Below are positions 25,815-33,156 of a stretch of 45,449 nt of DNA, in pieces. This DNA comes from Bacteroidota bacterium (GTDB lineage Bacteria > Bacteroidota > Ignavibacteria > Ignavibacteriales > Melioribacteraceae), in contig JAJYXU010000105.1 of the NCBI GenBank assembly GCA_021801605.1, forward strand, positions 1-45,449. The letters are read 5' to 3'. The notes below the pieces were generated by a model that ran no database searches, had not been told where the DNA came from, and saw nothing but the letters and a program-made list of their open reading frames with translations. A program made the position numbers and the translations under genes. The stretch's first letter is position 1; each line of letters starts with the position of its first letter.

Positions 25815-27935
25815 TTATTTCATTTTTCCGTCTTTTAATTCATCGGCAAGTCTTTCGGCTTTGTAAATTTTATCAATCGCATGAACTAAAGCCCGGGCAT
25901 CAACAGCTACACAGCGGTTATTATGCGGCATATAAATAAAATTTCCAACAATGCTGTCCATATTACCATCAAATGCAAGACCGACAACTTCCGCCTTCTG
26001 ATTGATAATTGCACTGCCTGAATTACCACCGACAATATCATTTGTTGAGATGAAATCGAATGGAGTATCAAGATTGAAATCTGCCGGAACTTTTTGCCAT
26101 CTTTCATGAAGATCCCATGGGTATTCTTTTCCGAATGAGTACCAGCGGTCATACAAACCATAAAAAGTTGTAAAGAGTGGGGCTTTTGTTCCATTGTAAT
26201 CCCAACCTTTTAATACACCATCGCTAATTCTGAGTGTGAAATTTGCATCAGGTGGAATTGAAGTACCATAAACTTTGAAGATTGCCTGACCGAGCATGTC
26301 GTCAAAAACTTGTTCTGTGCTTGTGACTTCTCTTGCCATTTTTTGAAGTTCCGGTAATTTATCCTGTGTTTCTTTTATAAAATAGATGAAAGGATCTTCC
26401 GATTTCATAATTGCATCGGCACCATTTTTTGCAAGATCAATCACTTTATCTCTGTTCACAAAGATTGAATTAGCCAGAATATAATTTACGGCGTCTTTTC
26501 CTTTTTTATCGCCAAATAATTTTTTAACGATAGGATCGTTATCGCCAAGATTCATCCGAATTAGTCCTGCTTGAATCTCAAGTTTGGTATCTTCCATTAA
26601 CTTATCGAATTTTTCTGGATAGACGGCGTTTACAGTTGAATCGAGTTTAGTTGTTCTGTATTGAGCCGCTCTTTGATCTTCCGGCTTCTGTAATTCTTTT
26701 GCGAGGTCCATCAAATTTTTTGCTATAGTAAAATATTTAGCAGAGAAAAGAGGATTCAAGCTGAACGCGGTAATTTTTGGTCCATATTTTCTCATTTCAC
26801 TGCGTGTCTTCTCAATGTTTTCCCAAACCATTCCGTATTGAGATTTTAATTCTGGATTATTCCAAACTGCTTCTTGAAGTTTTTTCTGGAAATCTTTTTT
26901 TCTCGCCATCAAATACGGATCAATCAAACCATTGTAAATACTTGAAATCACTTTCTGACTGTTTCCAATGTTAACTCTAATCTTTTCAAATTCATCCGCT
27001 CGTTTTGGCTCAACTGATTTTAACTTCTCTAATAAATCGTAATAAGTATTAAGAATGTATGCTTGATTTTTATAAGTCACATCACGGTAATATTCAAGCT
27101 GTGCAACGGTTTTCAATCTTTGTGTGGTACCGGGATTACCAACTGTAAATATCGGTTCTCCCGGTTTTATTCCCGCTAGCGAAAATTTATAAAAGTGTTC
27201 CGATGAATTAACCGGTTTATCATTTTCATAAGCGCGGAAGAATGAACAGTCTAAATTGTAACGTGGATATGTAAAGTTATCAAAGTCACCGCCAAAGTAC
27301 GCTATCTGCATATCCGGGGCAAACACAAGACGAATATCTGTATATCTTTTGTAACCGTATAAAGAAAATTTTGCGCCGTTAAAAAGAGAAACGACCTGAG
27401 CAATTAGTCCTGATTCTTTAGTAAGGTTATCTGTAATCTCTTTTATTTTTGCCGCTTTATTTTTTGCTTTTTCTTCCGCATTAGCTCCGGTTTCAGCCGC
27501 TTTCTGTACTTCATCTGTTACATCTTTTATCAAAACTAATTGATCTGCATAGTAATTAGGAATTTTTCTTTCTTCTGCCAAAGTCTTAGCAAAGAAACCG
27601 TTCTTTACTAAATCCTCTCCATCTTTTTTCAAGAGATCCAAAAGTCCGCGTGCACAATGATGATTAGTCATCATTAATCCATCCTCAGAAACAAATGATG
27701 AGGTACAATTGGGAAGCCTCAATGCCGATAGACGTACATCTTCAAACCATGATTCATCGGGTGTAATTCCGTAAGTCTGTTTGAAAAATTCGACCGGAGG
27801 GTAATCGAAAGACCACATTTTACCGGTATCAAACTTTTGAGATTTTACAGTATCAAGATTAACCTGAGCTTGTAGCGGTAAAACAAATGCAAAAAGTATC
27901 AACATCATTGTTGATATGAGTAATGCTTTTTTCAT
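25815..27935 (-). CDS. S46 family dipeptidyl peptidase (DPP7-like), copy 2
   Basis: A 706-residue paralogue of the neighbouring S46 enzyme, similar from signal peptide to the shared ending LADELKDGKMK. Catalytic His93 lies in TNHHCARG and Ser639 in GGNSGSAI; Gly657 in FDGN again argues for DPP7-type rather than DPP11-type specificity. The N-terminus MKKALLISTMMLILFAFVLP is a signal peptide. AAAGGTG precedes the ATG. A strong terminator follows the stop. The two copies have diverged well beyond recent duplication, so different peptide preferences are plausible. Confidence 0.93.
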   Translation of the reverse strand: MKKALLISTMMLILFAFVLPLQAQVNLDTVKSQKFDTGKMWSFDYPPVEFFKQTYGITPDESWFEDVRLSALRLPNCTSSFVSEDGLMMTNHHCARGLLDLLKKDGEDLVKNGFFAKTLAEERKIPNYYADQLVLIKDVTDEVQKAAETGANAEEKAKNKAAKIKEITDNLTKESGLIAQVVSLFNGAKFSLYGYKRYTDIRLVFAPDMQIAYFGGDFDNFTYPRYNLDCSFFRAYENDKPVNSSEHFYKFSLAGIKPGEPIFTVGNPGTTQRLKTVAQLEYYRDVTYKNQAYILNTYYDLLEKLKSVEPKRADEFEKIRVNIGNSQKVISSIYNGLIDPYLMARKKDFQKKLQEAVWNNPELKSQYGMVWENIEKTRSEMRKYGPKITAFSLNPLFSAKYFTIAKNLMDLAKELQKPEDQRAAQYRTTKLDSTVNAVYPEKFDKLMEDTKLEIQAGLIRMNLGDNDPIVKKLFGDKKGKDAVNYILANSIFVNRDKVIDLAKNGADAIMKSEDPFIYFIKETQDKLPELQKMAREVTSTEQVFDDMLGQAIFKVYGTSIPPDANFTLRISDGVLKGWDYNGTKAPLFTTFYGLYDRWYSFGKEYPWDLHERWQKVPADFNLDTPFDFISTNDIVGGNSGSAIINQKAEVVGLAFDGNMDSIVGNFIYMPHNNRCVAVDARALVHAIDKIYKAERLADELKDGKMK

Positions 27936-28108
27936 ACAACACCTTTTGTTATTGATTGTAAGTGTAATAGTTATTTTGATTTGCCTTAAAAATAAAACAG
28001 TTCGGAATGATAACCAAGATATCCGAGCCTAAATTTAGACGAAGCAGAAGTGAGTATCCCTCAATAAATGAATTTCTTCTTTAGAACTTGTAAGAAAAGA
28101 TTTAAAGC

Positions 28109-28134
28109 AAAAAAGGACGACCATACAGTCGTCC
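28109..28134 (-). terminator. rho-independent terminator of the yceI-marR operon
   Basis: On the minus strand GGACGAC TGTATG GTCGTCC is followed by TTTTTT. It lies about 30 bases after the marR-like stop and is well placed to end that operon. Confidence 0.85.
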
Positions 28135-28164
28135 CGAAGAATAGAAGAATAAATTGATGAGCAG

Positions 28165-28611
28165 TTATCCTCGCAGCTTATCCAAAAGTTCATTTAATTT
28201 TTTTGATTCGGTCGAAGAAAGATTTTCGAAAATGGAGTCATGCTTTTCGTTCAGTTTATCCATTTCTGAAAGAAGTTTCAAACCTTTATCCGTAATGATT
28301 ACATCAACACAGCGTCTATCGTGTGAAGAAAGATCTCTCTTTACTAATCCCTTAACACGTAAACGCTCAACAAGCCGGGACGCATCCGACATTTTATCAA
28401 GCATTCTTTCTTTTAACAAATTTATAGTTGCAGAATTTGGATACTGTCCTCTAAGTATGCGCAGAATATTGTATTGATTACTAGTTATTTGATACTTGGT
28501 GAACAGTTTAGATTGTGAATTCATAAGCCAGCCGTAAGTGTATATAACATTTACGGCAAGCTTGTGATACTCATTGCGAAACTTTTGCTGTTTTATTTCT
28601 TCTAGCTTCAT
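28165..28611 (-). CDS. MarR family transcriptional regulator
   Basis: 148 residues with the winged helix typical of MarR: QITSNQYNILRILRGQYP, the recognition region MLDKMSDASRLVERLRVKGL, and the wing SSHDRRCVDVIITDKG. It probably binds as a dimer to palindromic operators. It overlaps the yceI stop by four bases, so it is translated with YceI and may repress its own operon. Inducer unknown. A terminator follows. Confidence 0.9.
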   Translation of the reverse strand: MKLEEIKQQKFRNEYHKLAVNVIYTYGWLMNSQSKLFTKYQITSNQYNILRILRGQYPNSATINLLKERMLDKMSDASRLVERLRVKGLVKRDLSSHDRRCVDVIITDKGLKLLSEMDKLNEKHDSIFENLSSTESKKLNELLDKLRG

Positions 28612-29195
28612 TTCGATTTTTGTAGTTCAAGATCAACAATCATTTGAACTGTTTTACCCACAACCGCACCGCCGGCTTCTATTAGCGTATTCCATTTCAA
28701 ATTATAATCGAAACGGTTTATTTCGCCTTTAACTTTGAATCCGGCTTTTATATTTCCCCACGGATCTTTTACCGAACCGTTATAAATAACATCGAGAGAT
28801 ACTTCTTTTGTTACGTCACGAATTGTAAGATCGCCAACCAGTTTGTAATTCTTATCTCCTACTTTCTTAAAAGATTTTCCTTTGAATGTCAGTTTCGGAA
28901 ACTTCTCGGCGTTGAAAAAATCATCTGATTTAAGGTGCTTATCGCGCGCCTCATTATCAGTACTGATACTGTTAACATCTGCAGAGAAATCAATTTTGGC
29001 ATCGGTAAAATCATCTTTGGATGATTCAACAGTTGCATCAAAAGATTTAAACTCTCCGGTCACTTCCGATATTATAAGGTGAGTAACTGTAAACTGAACT
29101 TTTGAATGAGCTTTATCTACAGTCCATTTTGTTTGTGCATTTATAGTCATGAGACTAATTAACGCTAGAATTGCTGCAAAACGAAGTTTTGCCAT
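28608..29195 (-). CDS. YceI family periplasmic lipid-binding-like protein
   Basis: 195 residues. The signal peptide is MAKLRFAAILALISLMTINA; the mature part starts WTVDKAHSKVQFTVTHL, the YceI opening, and continues through DARDKHLKSDDFF-like, TIRDVTKEVSLDV and DPWGNIKAGF motifs. YceI proteins are lipocalin-like barrels that bind isoprenoid-type lipids; the ligand here is unknown. The gene overlaps marR by four bases, suggesting that MarR controls its expression. Confidence 0.92.
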   Translation of the reverse strand: MAKLRFAAILALISLMTINAQTKWTVDKAHSKVQFTVTHLIISEVTGEFKSFDATVESSKDDFTDAKIDFSADVNSISTDNEARDKHLKSDDFFNAEKFPKLTFKGKSFKKVGDKNYKLVGDLTIRDVTKEVSLDVIYNGSVKDPWGNIKAGFKVKGEINRFDYNLKWNTLIEAGGAVVGKTVQMIVDLELQKSK

Positions 29196-29249
29196 TTGAA
29201 CCTCCTATTAGATTGTTGAAATTTATTACGAGTTCGCATATATGTTGCG

Positions 29250-29260
29250 ACATCTAATGT
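29250..29260. promoter_or_regulatory. possible operator upstream of yceI-marR
   Basis: ACATCTAATGT is a small dyad (ACAT/ATGT) about 55 bases upstream of the yceI start, next to the related dyad ATGTTGCGACAT. The place suits a MarR operator, but the motif is short and only weakly supported. Confidence 0.25.
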
Positions 29261-29427
29261 TATAATGTAAATATGATTGGAGAAGTTCCCGGATGAACAA
29301 AATAGATTGGTGACAAATTGAAAGAGTTTTAATGAACCTCCTCGCCGCAATCCACCCGAAGGCGGAGCGAGATTTCTTGTCATGCCCGAATGTTTTTATC
29401 GAGCATCCACTATTAAAACACTTTTGA

Positions 29428-29736
29428 CTACATAAACAACTCCGGATACATAAACGGTTGTATTCTCCTTTCATCCTCAAATGTGCCATTGCAGAGATGA
29501 CACTTTCGAGTATAGAAGACTATCGGCTCTTCAGGTTCTTCAAGAGAAAAGAAATTTACAATCGAATGACAGTTACTGCATTGAACGATATGATGAGTAT
29601 TTAACCGCTTGACGCAATCAGGGCAAAGGAAATCAGTATCTGAATATTTATCCTTTAACCCGATTGGAAAAATTGAATTGCAGTTTGAATTGCTACAACA
29701 AGTGAATTTTTGCAGACTTGTAAAAATTGATTCGAT
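29428..29736 (-). CDS. double zinc-ribbon protein with apparent ATC start
   Basis: This ORF is missing from the supplied track. The minus strand reads (I/M)ESIFTSLQKFTCCSNSNC and onward for 102 codons to a TAG, with cysteine pairs CSNSNC, CPDC, CSNC and CHLC, clearly two zinc ribbons. An excellent AGGAGG lies five bases before the codon ATC at 29736. The in-frame stop TAA is just upstream, and no ATG, GTG or TTG occurs in frame before the first cysteines. So either ATC (or a rare downstream codon) is used, or the start codon was lost by mutation or misread. Function unknown; zinc or nucleic-acid binding is plausible. Confidence 0.7.
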   Translation of the reverse strand: MESIFTSLQKFTCCSNSNCNSIFPIGLKDKYSDTDFLCPDCVKRLNTHHIVQCSNCHSIVNFFSLEEPEEPIVFYTRKCHLCNGTFEDERRIQPFMYPELFM

Positions 29737-29838
29737 AACAACCTCCTCTTAGAAAAGCGCTGTAAATATACTTTAGCAACCAATTCATTTCGATGCAAAA
29801 ATTAATCCTATGAGGTTAGTAAATTCTTTTGATTTGAT

Positions 29839-29846
29839 TAAATTTG
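29839..29846 (+). promoter_or_regulatory. possible -7 element for the phosphohexomutase gene
   Basis: TAAATTTG fits the TAnnTTTG element of Bacteroidetes-type promoters and lies 38 bases before the ATG. No clear TTG sits at the expected distance upstream. Confidence 0.3.
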
Positions 29847-29883
29847 CCCAGTAAAAAGTTTTAGAAAATTTTTGGAGAAATCG

Positions 29884-31230
29884 ATGGAAAGAATTCAGTC
29901 TTTCAAAGCGTATGATATTAGAGGTAAAGTACCCGATGAATTGAACACTGACCTCGCTTATAAAATTGGTCGTACAATTGTAAAATATTTGAATGCAAAA
30001 TCAATTGTGATTGGCAGAGATGTTCGCAAATCATCACCAGATCTTTCATATGCGCTTACAGCGGGATTAATCGATGCCGGCTGCGATGTTTTCGATCTTG
30101 GATTATGCGGAACAGAGATGATCTACTTCGGCACCCCATTCCTTAATGCTGACGGCGGAGTAATGATAACTGCAAGCCACAACCCGCCAGAATACAATGG
30201 ATTGAAATTCGTAAAAAAAGGTTCTGTCCCGATGGGTTACGATTCCGGTTTAGATGTGATTGAAAAGATGATTCTTAAGGATGAGTTTGGTGAGATGGCT
30301 ACGGTGAAAGGGAAAGTAATTCAAAAAAATATTATGAATGAATTTATTTCTAAAGTAACACAATTTTTTGATGCAAAGAAAATTCAACCATACAAGGTAG
30401 TCGTGAATGCAGGCAATGGATGTGTAGGACCAGCTCTCGATGCTCTGGAAAAATATTTACCTATTAAAATGATAAAAATTTTCCCCGAACCGGATTCAAA
30501 TTTTCCGAATGGAGTACCTAACCCACTGCTTCCAGAAAACCGTCAGCCAACTATTGACGCAATTATAAAATATGGCGCCAATCTTGGAGTTGCGTGGGAT
30601 GGCGATTACGACAGATGTTTCTTTTTTGATGAACGGGGAAGTTTTATTGAAGGATATTATATAGTTGGCTTGCTTGCCAAATCAATTTTAAAATTAAACC
30701 CGGGAGGAAAAATTGTTCACGATCCCCGCCTCATCTGGAATACTGTTGATATTGTTAATAAAGCCGGCGGAGAAGCGGTAGTCTCCAAGAGTGGTCATGC
30801 TTTTATCAAACAGAAAATGAGAGAAATTAATTCAATCTACGGTGGAGAAATGTCGGCTCATCATTATTTCCGTGATAATTTTTATTCGGATAGCGGGCTT
30901 ATTCCATTTGTTCTAATTCTTCAATTAATGTCGGATGAGAAATCCAAACTTTCCGACCTCGTCGGAGAAATGATAAAATCTTATCCTTGTTCAGGGGAAA
31001 TTAATTCAACTATTCAGGAACCAGCGTTAATGATCGAGAAATTGAAAGAAAAATATTCAGACGGGATTTTAGATGAATTGGACGGAGTAAGTATTGAGTA
31101 CCCAAATTGGCGTTTTAACGTCAGAATGAGCAATACAGAGCCGCTTCTTCGATTAAATGTTGAATCGAAAAAAGATGAAAAATTAATGCAAAAAAAAACT
31201 GATGAACTCTTGAAATTTATTCGAGGATAG
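29884..31230 (+). CDS. phosphomannomutase/phosphoglucomutase
   Basis: An alpha-D-phosphohexomutase of 448 residues with all four family loops: active serine S98 in TASHNPPEYNG, the metal loop DGDYDR (D239, D241, D243), the sugar-binding loop GGEMSAHHYFRD, and the phosphate loop RMSNTEPLLRLN. It interconverts hexose 1- and 6-phosphates and so feeds GDP-mannose or UDP-glucose synthesis for polysaccharides. The GEMSAHHYF form resembles the ManB/AlgC group. The track start at 29872 is a TTG; the ATG at 29884 has GGAG at six bases. A possible promoter element lies upstream. Confidence 0.93.
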   Translation: MERIQSFKAYDIRGKVPDELNTDLAYKIGRTIVKYLNAKSIVIGRDVRKSSPDLSYALTAGLIDAGCDVFDLGLCGTEMIYFGTPFLNADGGVMITASHNPPEYNGLKFVKKGSVPMGYDSGLDVIEKMILKDEFGEMATVKGKVIQKNIMNEFISKVTQFFDAKKIQPYKVVVNAGNGCVGPALDALEKYLPIKMIKIFPEPDSNFPNGVPNPLLPENRQPTIDAIIKYGANLGVAWDGDYDRCFFFDERGSFIEGYYIVGLLAKSILKLNPGGKIVHDPRLIWNTVDIVNKAGGEAVVSKSGHAFIKQKMREINSIYGGEMSAHHYFRDNFYSDSGLIPFVLILQLMSDEKSKLSDLVGEMIKSYPCSGEINSTIQEPALMIEKLKEKYSDGILDELDGVSIEYPNWRFNVRMSNTEPLLRLNVESKKDEKLMQKKTDELLKFIRG

Positions 31231-31239
31231 TTATATTTG
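31210..31239 (+). promoter_or_regulatory. Bacteroidetes-type promoter (TTG-N19-TATATTTG)
   Basis: TTG at 31210-31212 is followed after 19 bases by TATATTTG at 31232-31239, matching the TTTG/TAnnTTTG promoter pattern known for Bacteroidetes. It overlaps the 3' end of the mutase gene and would start transcription about 45 bases before the small ORF at 31292. Confidence 0.45.
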
Positions 31240-31291
31240 TATGGAACAATTGAAAAGTGTTGGCGTATAAAGACCAAAAAGGTAAATCTAA

Positions 31292-31510
31292 ATGCCTAAT
31301 GAACAAGAAAAAGCGATTGATGTTGATAAGCTTTTGAAGAATAAATTAAAAGCAGTAAGTGTTGGTTCTTTAGAGAATGCCATTTCGAAAGTTGTTAGTG
31401 ATATGGTTGGTGAAGATTACAAATGCACTATTGGAGAAGTTAAATATACGATGTTCAGCGGTGCAGATTTTCACATTAAAATTGAATTAAGTTATAATCC
31501 AGAGCAATAA
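31292..31510 (+). CDS. hypothetical small protein
   Basis: 72 residues, not recognised. It reads as a short alpha/beta domain: a helical first half (KLLKNKLKAVSVGSLENAIS) and alternating hydrophobic strands later (YTMFSGADFHIKIELSY). No membrane or metal motif. It is probably real: AAAGGT precedes the ATG, a good promoter match lies just upstream, and a strong hairpin follows its stop. It may be transcribed alone or with the mutase gene. Confidence 0.65.
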   Translation: MPNEQEKAIDVDKLLKNKLKAVSVGSLENAISKVVSDMVGEDYKCTIGEVKYTMFSGADFHIKIELSYNPEQ

Positions 31511-31513
31511 AGT

Positions 31514-31579
31514 TTAGGGAGTTGCGGCTGGGCTTAGGTCTCCCCCCAACCTGGGTCTGGCTCTTCTCCCTAGTTTTTT
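31514..31579 (+). terminator. long GC-rich hairpin terminator
   Basis: An outer stem TTAGGGAG/CTCCCTAG encloses a second helix in which GCTGGGCTTAGGT pairs with ACCTGGGTCTGGC using several G-U pairs; TTTTTT follows directly. It is much richer in GC than its surroundings and lies immediately after the small ORF, before the convergent class V gene. The wobble pairs work only on the plus strand, so that is the direction assigned. A small RNA is an alternative reading. Confidence 0.65.
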
Positions 31580-32717
31580 ATCTCCCATCAATAATTTTTC
31601 CTAACTCTTTAACAACTTTTTCAATCTCTTCATTTGTATTATAAAAATGCGGCGAAAACCGGATCATCCCTTCACGTACTGCGGAATATATTTTTCTCTT
31701 CTCTAATTCATCATAAATTCTTTTTGAATCTTCATGCCGGAAGGTTACAATTCCTGCTTTATTACTTTCAGCAACATTTTCTAGAATAGTTTTGATTCCA
31801 ATTCCAGATAATTTTTCGATAAGGAAATTTGTGTTAACCAATATTTTATTTTCAACATTCTGCATTCCGAAATCGAGGAATAGATCCAGCATTGAATCAA
31901 ATATTGCAACACCAAGAGCATTTATAGTTCCATTCTGAAAACGGTCAGCGCTTGATTTTAGTGTGAGATCATAATCAAGAAGATTCCAAGCATTATCAAC
32001 TGAAGTCCAGCCGACATTTTTTTGATCGATCCTATTTTGCAATTCTTCGGTTAGATAGATATATGACAATCCTTGACTGCTCATCAACCATTTTTGTGTT
32101 CCGCCGGAGAGAAAATCAATTTTAGATTTGTTTACATCTATCCGCACCACACCAGCGCCTTGAATCGCATCGACACAAAAAATAATTCCATGCCGCTTGC
32201 ACAACTCACCTATTGCGTCAATATCCGCACGGTAACCGGAAAGGAATTGAACTAAGCTGATCGAAATTAATTTTGTCCTTGGTGTAATCACATTTTCAAT
32301 ATCTTCAAGATCAACAACTCCATTGCGCGATTTTATCAGATCAATTTTAACACCTTGCTTTTGTAAATTTAGAAAGGGATAGATGTTTGATGGAAATTCA
32401 ATGTCATTCAAAATAATTCTATCACCTGCTTTCAAATCCAGCCCTTGAGCCAATATATTTAATCCATTTGATACATTATCAACCCATGCAAGACGGTCTG
32501 GTGTTGTTCCAAGAATCTTTCCAAGTTTTTCTTTCGCACTGCTGTCCCATTTAAGGAAGGATTGATAATTATCTATCTTAGCACCGCACCGCTGTTGCGC
32601 ATATTCATTTATACGATTTAAAACTAGAGAAGACCAGGGTCCTTTTGCGGCATGATTAAAATAGATCTGATCGGTTTCTAAATGAGGGAATAATTTTCGG
32701 ATTTCAATAATGTTCAT
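31578..32717 (-). CDS. aminotransferase class V family PLP enzyme
   Basis: About 379 residues with fold type I features: IYFNHAAKGPWSS at the N-terminus, Asp183 in CVDAIQGAG and PLP lysine K209 in GGTQKWLMSS. It resembles the isopenicillin-N-epimerase/EgtE/cysteine-desulfurase-like group; the C-terminal half lacks a clear mobile cysteine loop of IscS, so desulfurase activity is not assumed. The track start at 32852 adds a spurious hydrophobic tail; the ATG at 32717 (MNIIEIRKLF) with GGA upstream is preferred. Substrate unknown. Convergent with the mutase unit. Confidence 0.85.
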   Translation of the reverse strand: MNIIEIRKLFPHLETDQIYFNHAAKGPWSSLVLNRINEYAQQRCGAKIDNYQSFLKWDSSAKEKLGKILGTTPDRLAWVDNVSNGLNILAQGLDLKAGDRIILNDIEFPSNIYPFLNLQKQGVKIDLIKSRNGVVDLEDIENVITPRTKLISISLVQFLSGYRADIDAIGELCKRHGIIFCVDAIQGAGVVRIDVNKSKIDFLSGGTQKWLMSSQGLSYIYLTEELQNRIDQKNVGWTSVDNAWNLLDYDLTLKSSADRFQNGTINALGVAIFDSMLDLFLDFGMQNVENKILVNTNFLIEKLSGIGIKTILENVAESNKAGIVTFRHEDSKRIYDELEKRKIYSAVREGMIRFSPHFYNTNEEIEKVVKELGKIIDGR

Positions 32718-32800
32718 ATTTTTTCCATTGAATTTGATTTTAACCTCTCTAAAATTATAGAAACTTTTCGATAATAAGATTAGAAATAAACGGAATTGAG

Positions 32801-32995
32801 ATGAACAAACTATTAGAAATTGCCCGGGCGTTTTACGGAGTATTGGTTCCAAGAAAATATCAGAAAAACTTTTTGCGTTTTGCAGAAGAATATTTGGATG
32901 AAAGATATTCAGTAGAAACTGCTATTGGTTTAGCACTTAGAAAGATAAACTTGAATCAGAAATTGAAGTTACCAAAACAATATTTCTCCGATTAA
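32801..32995 (+). CDS. hypothetical small protein
   Basis: 64 residues, mostly helical and basic (FYGVLVPRKYQKNFLRFAEE). No recognised domain. A GGAATTGAG stretch precedes the ATG. It is divergent from the class V enzyme with about 80 bases between starts and is followed by a dispersed repeat. Coding status is likely but not certain. Confidence 0.5.
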   Translation: MNKLLEIARAFYGVLVPRKYQKNFLRFAEEYLDERYSVETAIGLALRKINLNQKLKLPKQYFSD

Positions 32996-33022
32996 ATATT
33001 CGGTTCTGTCATTCCGGTAAAA

Positions 33023-33097
33023 GCTTGCCTATCGAGCGTGTTGCAGAACTTGTCATTCTAAATGAATCCGGCATTAGCCGGAGAAATGAAGAATCTC
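33023..33097. repeat. dispersed repeat family A, partial copy 3
   Basis: CTTGCCTATCGAGCGTGTTG continuing CAGAACTTGTCATT matches one end of the copies at 3674 and 20337, and the run goes on to GAGAAATGAAGAATCT. The opposite end is missing. A small perfect hairpin CCGGCATTAGCCGG lies inside. Confidence 0.6.
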
Positions 33098-33100
33098 TGT

Positions 33101-33137
33101 AAAAAAAAGCGAGAAGTAAATTTTAAATACTTCCCGC
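33101..33137 (-). terminator. rho-independent terminator of the symporter operon
   Basis: On the minus strand GCGGGAAGTA TTTAAAATT TACTTCTCGC is followed by TTTTTTTT, a stem with one mismatch. It lies 20 bases after the symporter stop. Confidence 0.85.
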
Positions 33138-33156
33138 CTCTAACTTCTAGCTTCAA

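Noticed and set aside
29330-29380. GC-rich CTCGCCGC...GGCGGAGCGAG hairpin
   Set aside because: Imperfect stem without T-tract or matching copies in the window; probably a repeat remnant, too weak to list.
29226-29489. 87-residue minus-strand ORF upstream of yceI
   Set aside because: It overlaps the zinc-ribbon gene in another frame and its cysteines are shadows; no ribosome-binding site.
31514-31579. GC-rich segment as a tRNA or SRP RNA gene
   Set aside because: No cloverleaf, T-loop, or SRP GGAA tetraloop region could be found; a hairpin with T-tract explains it.
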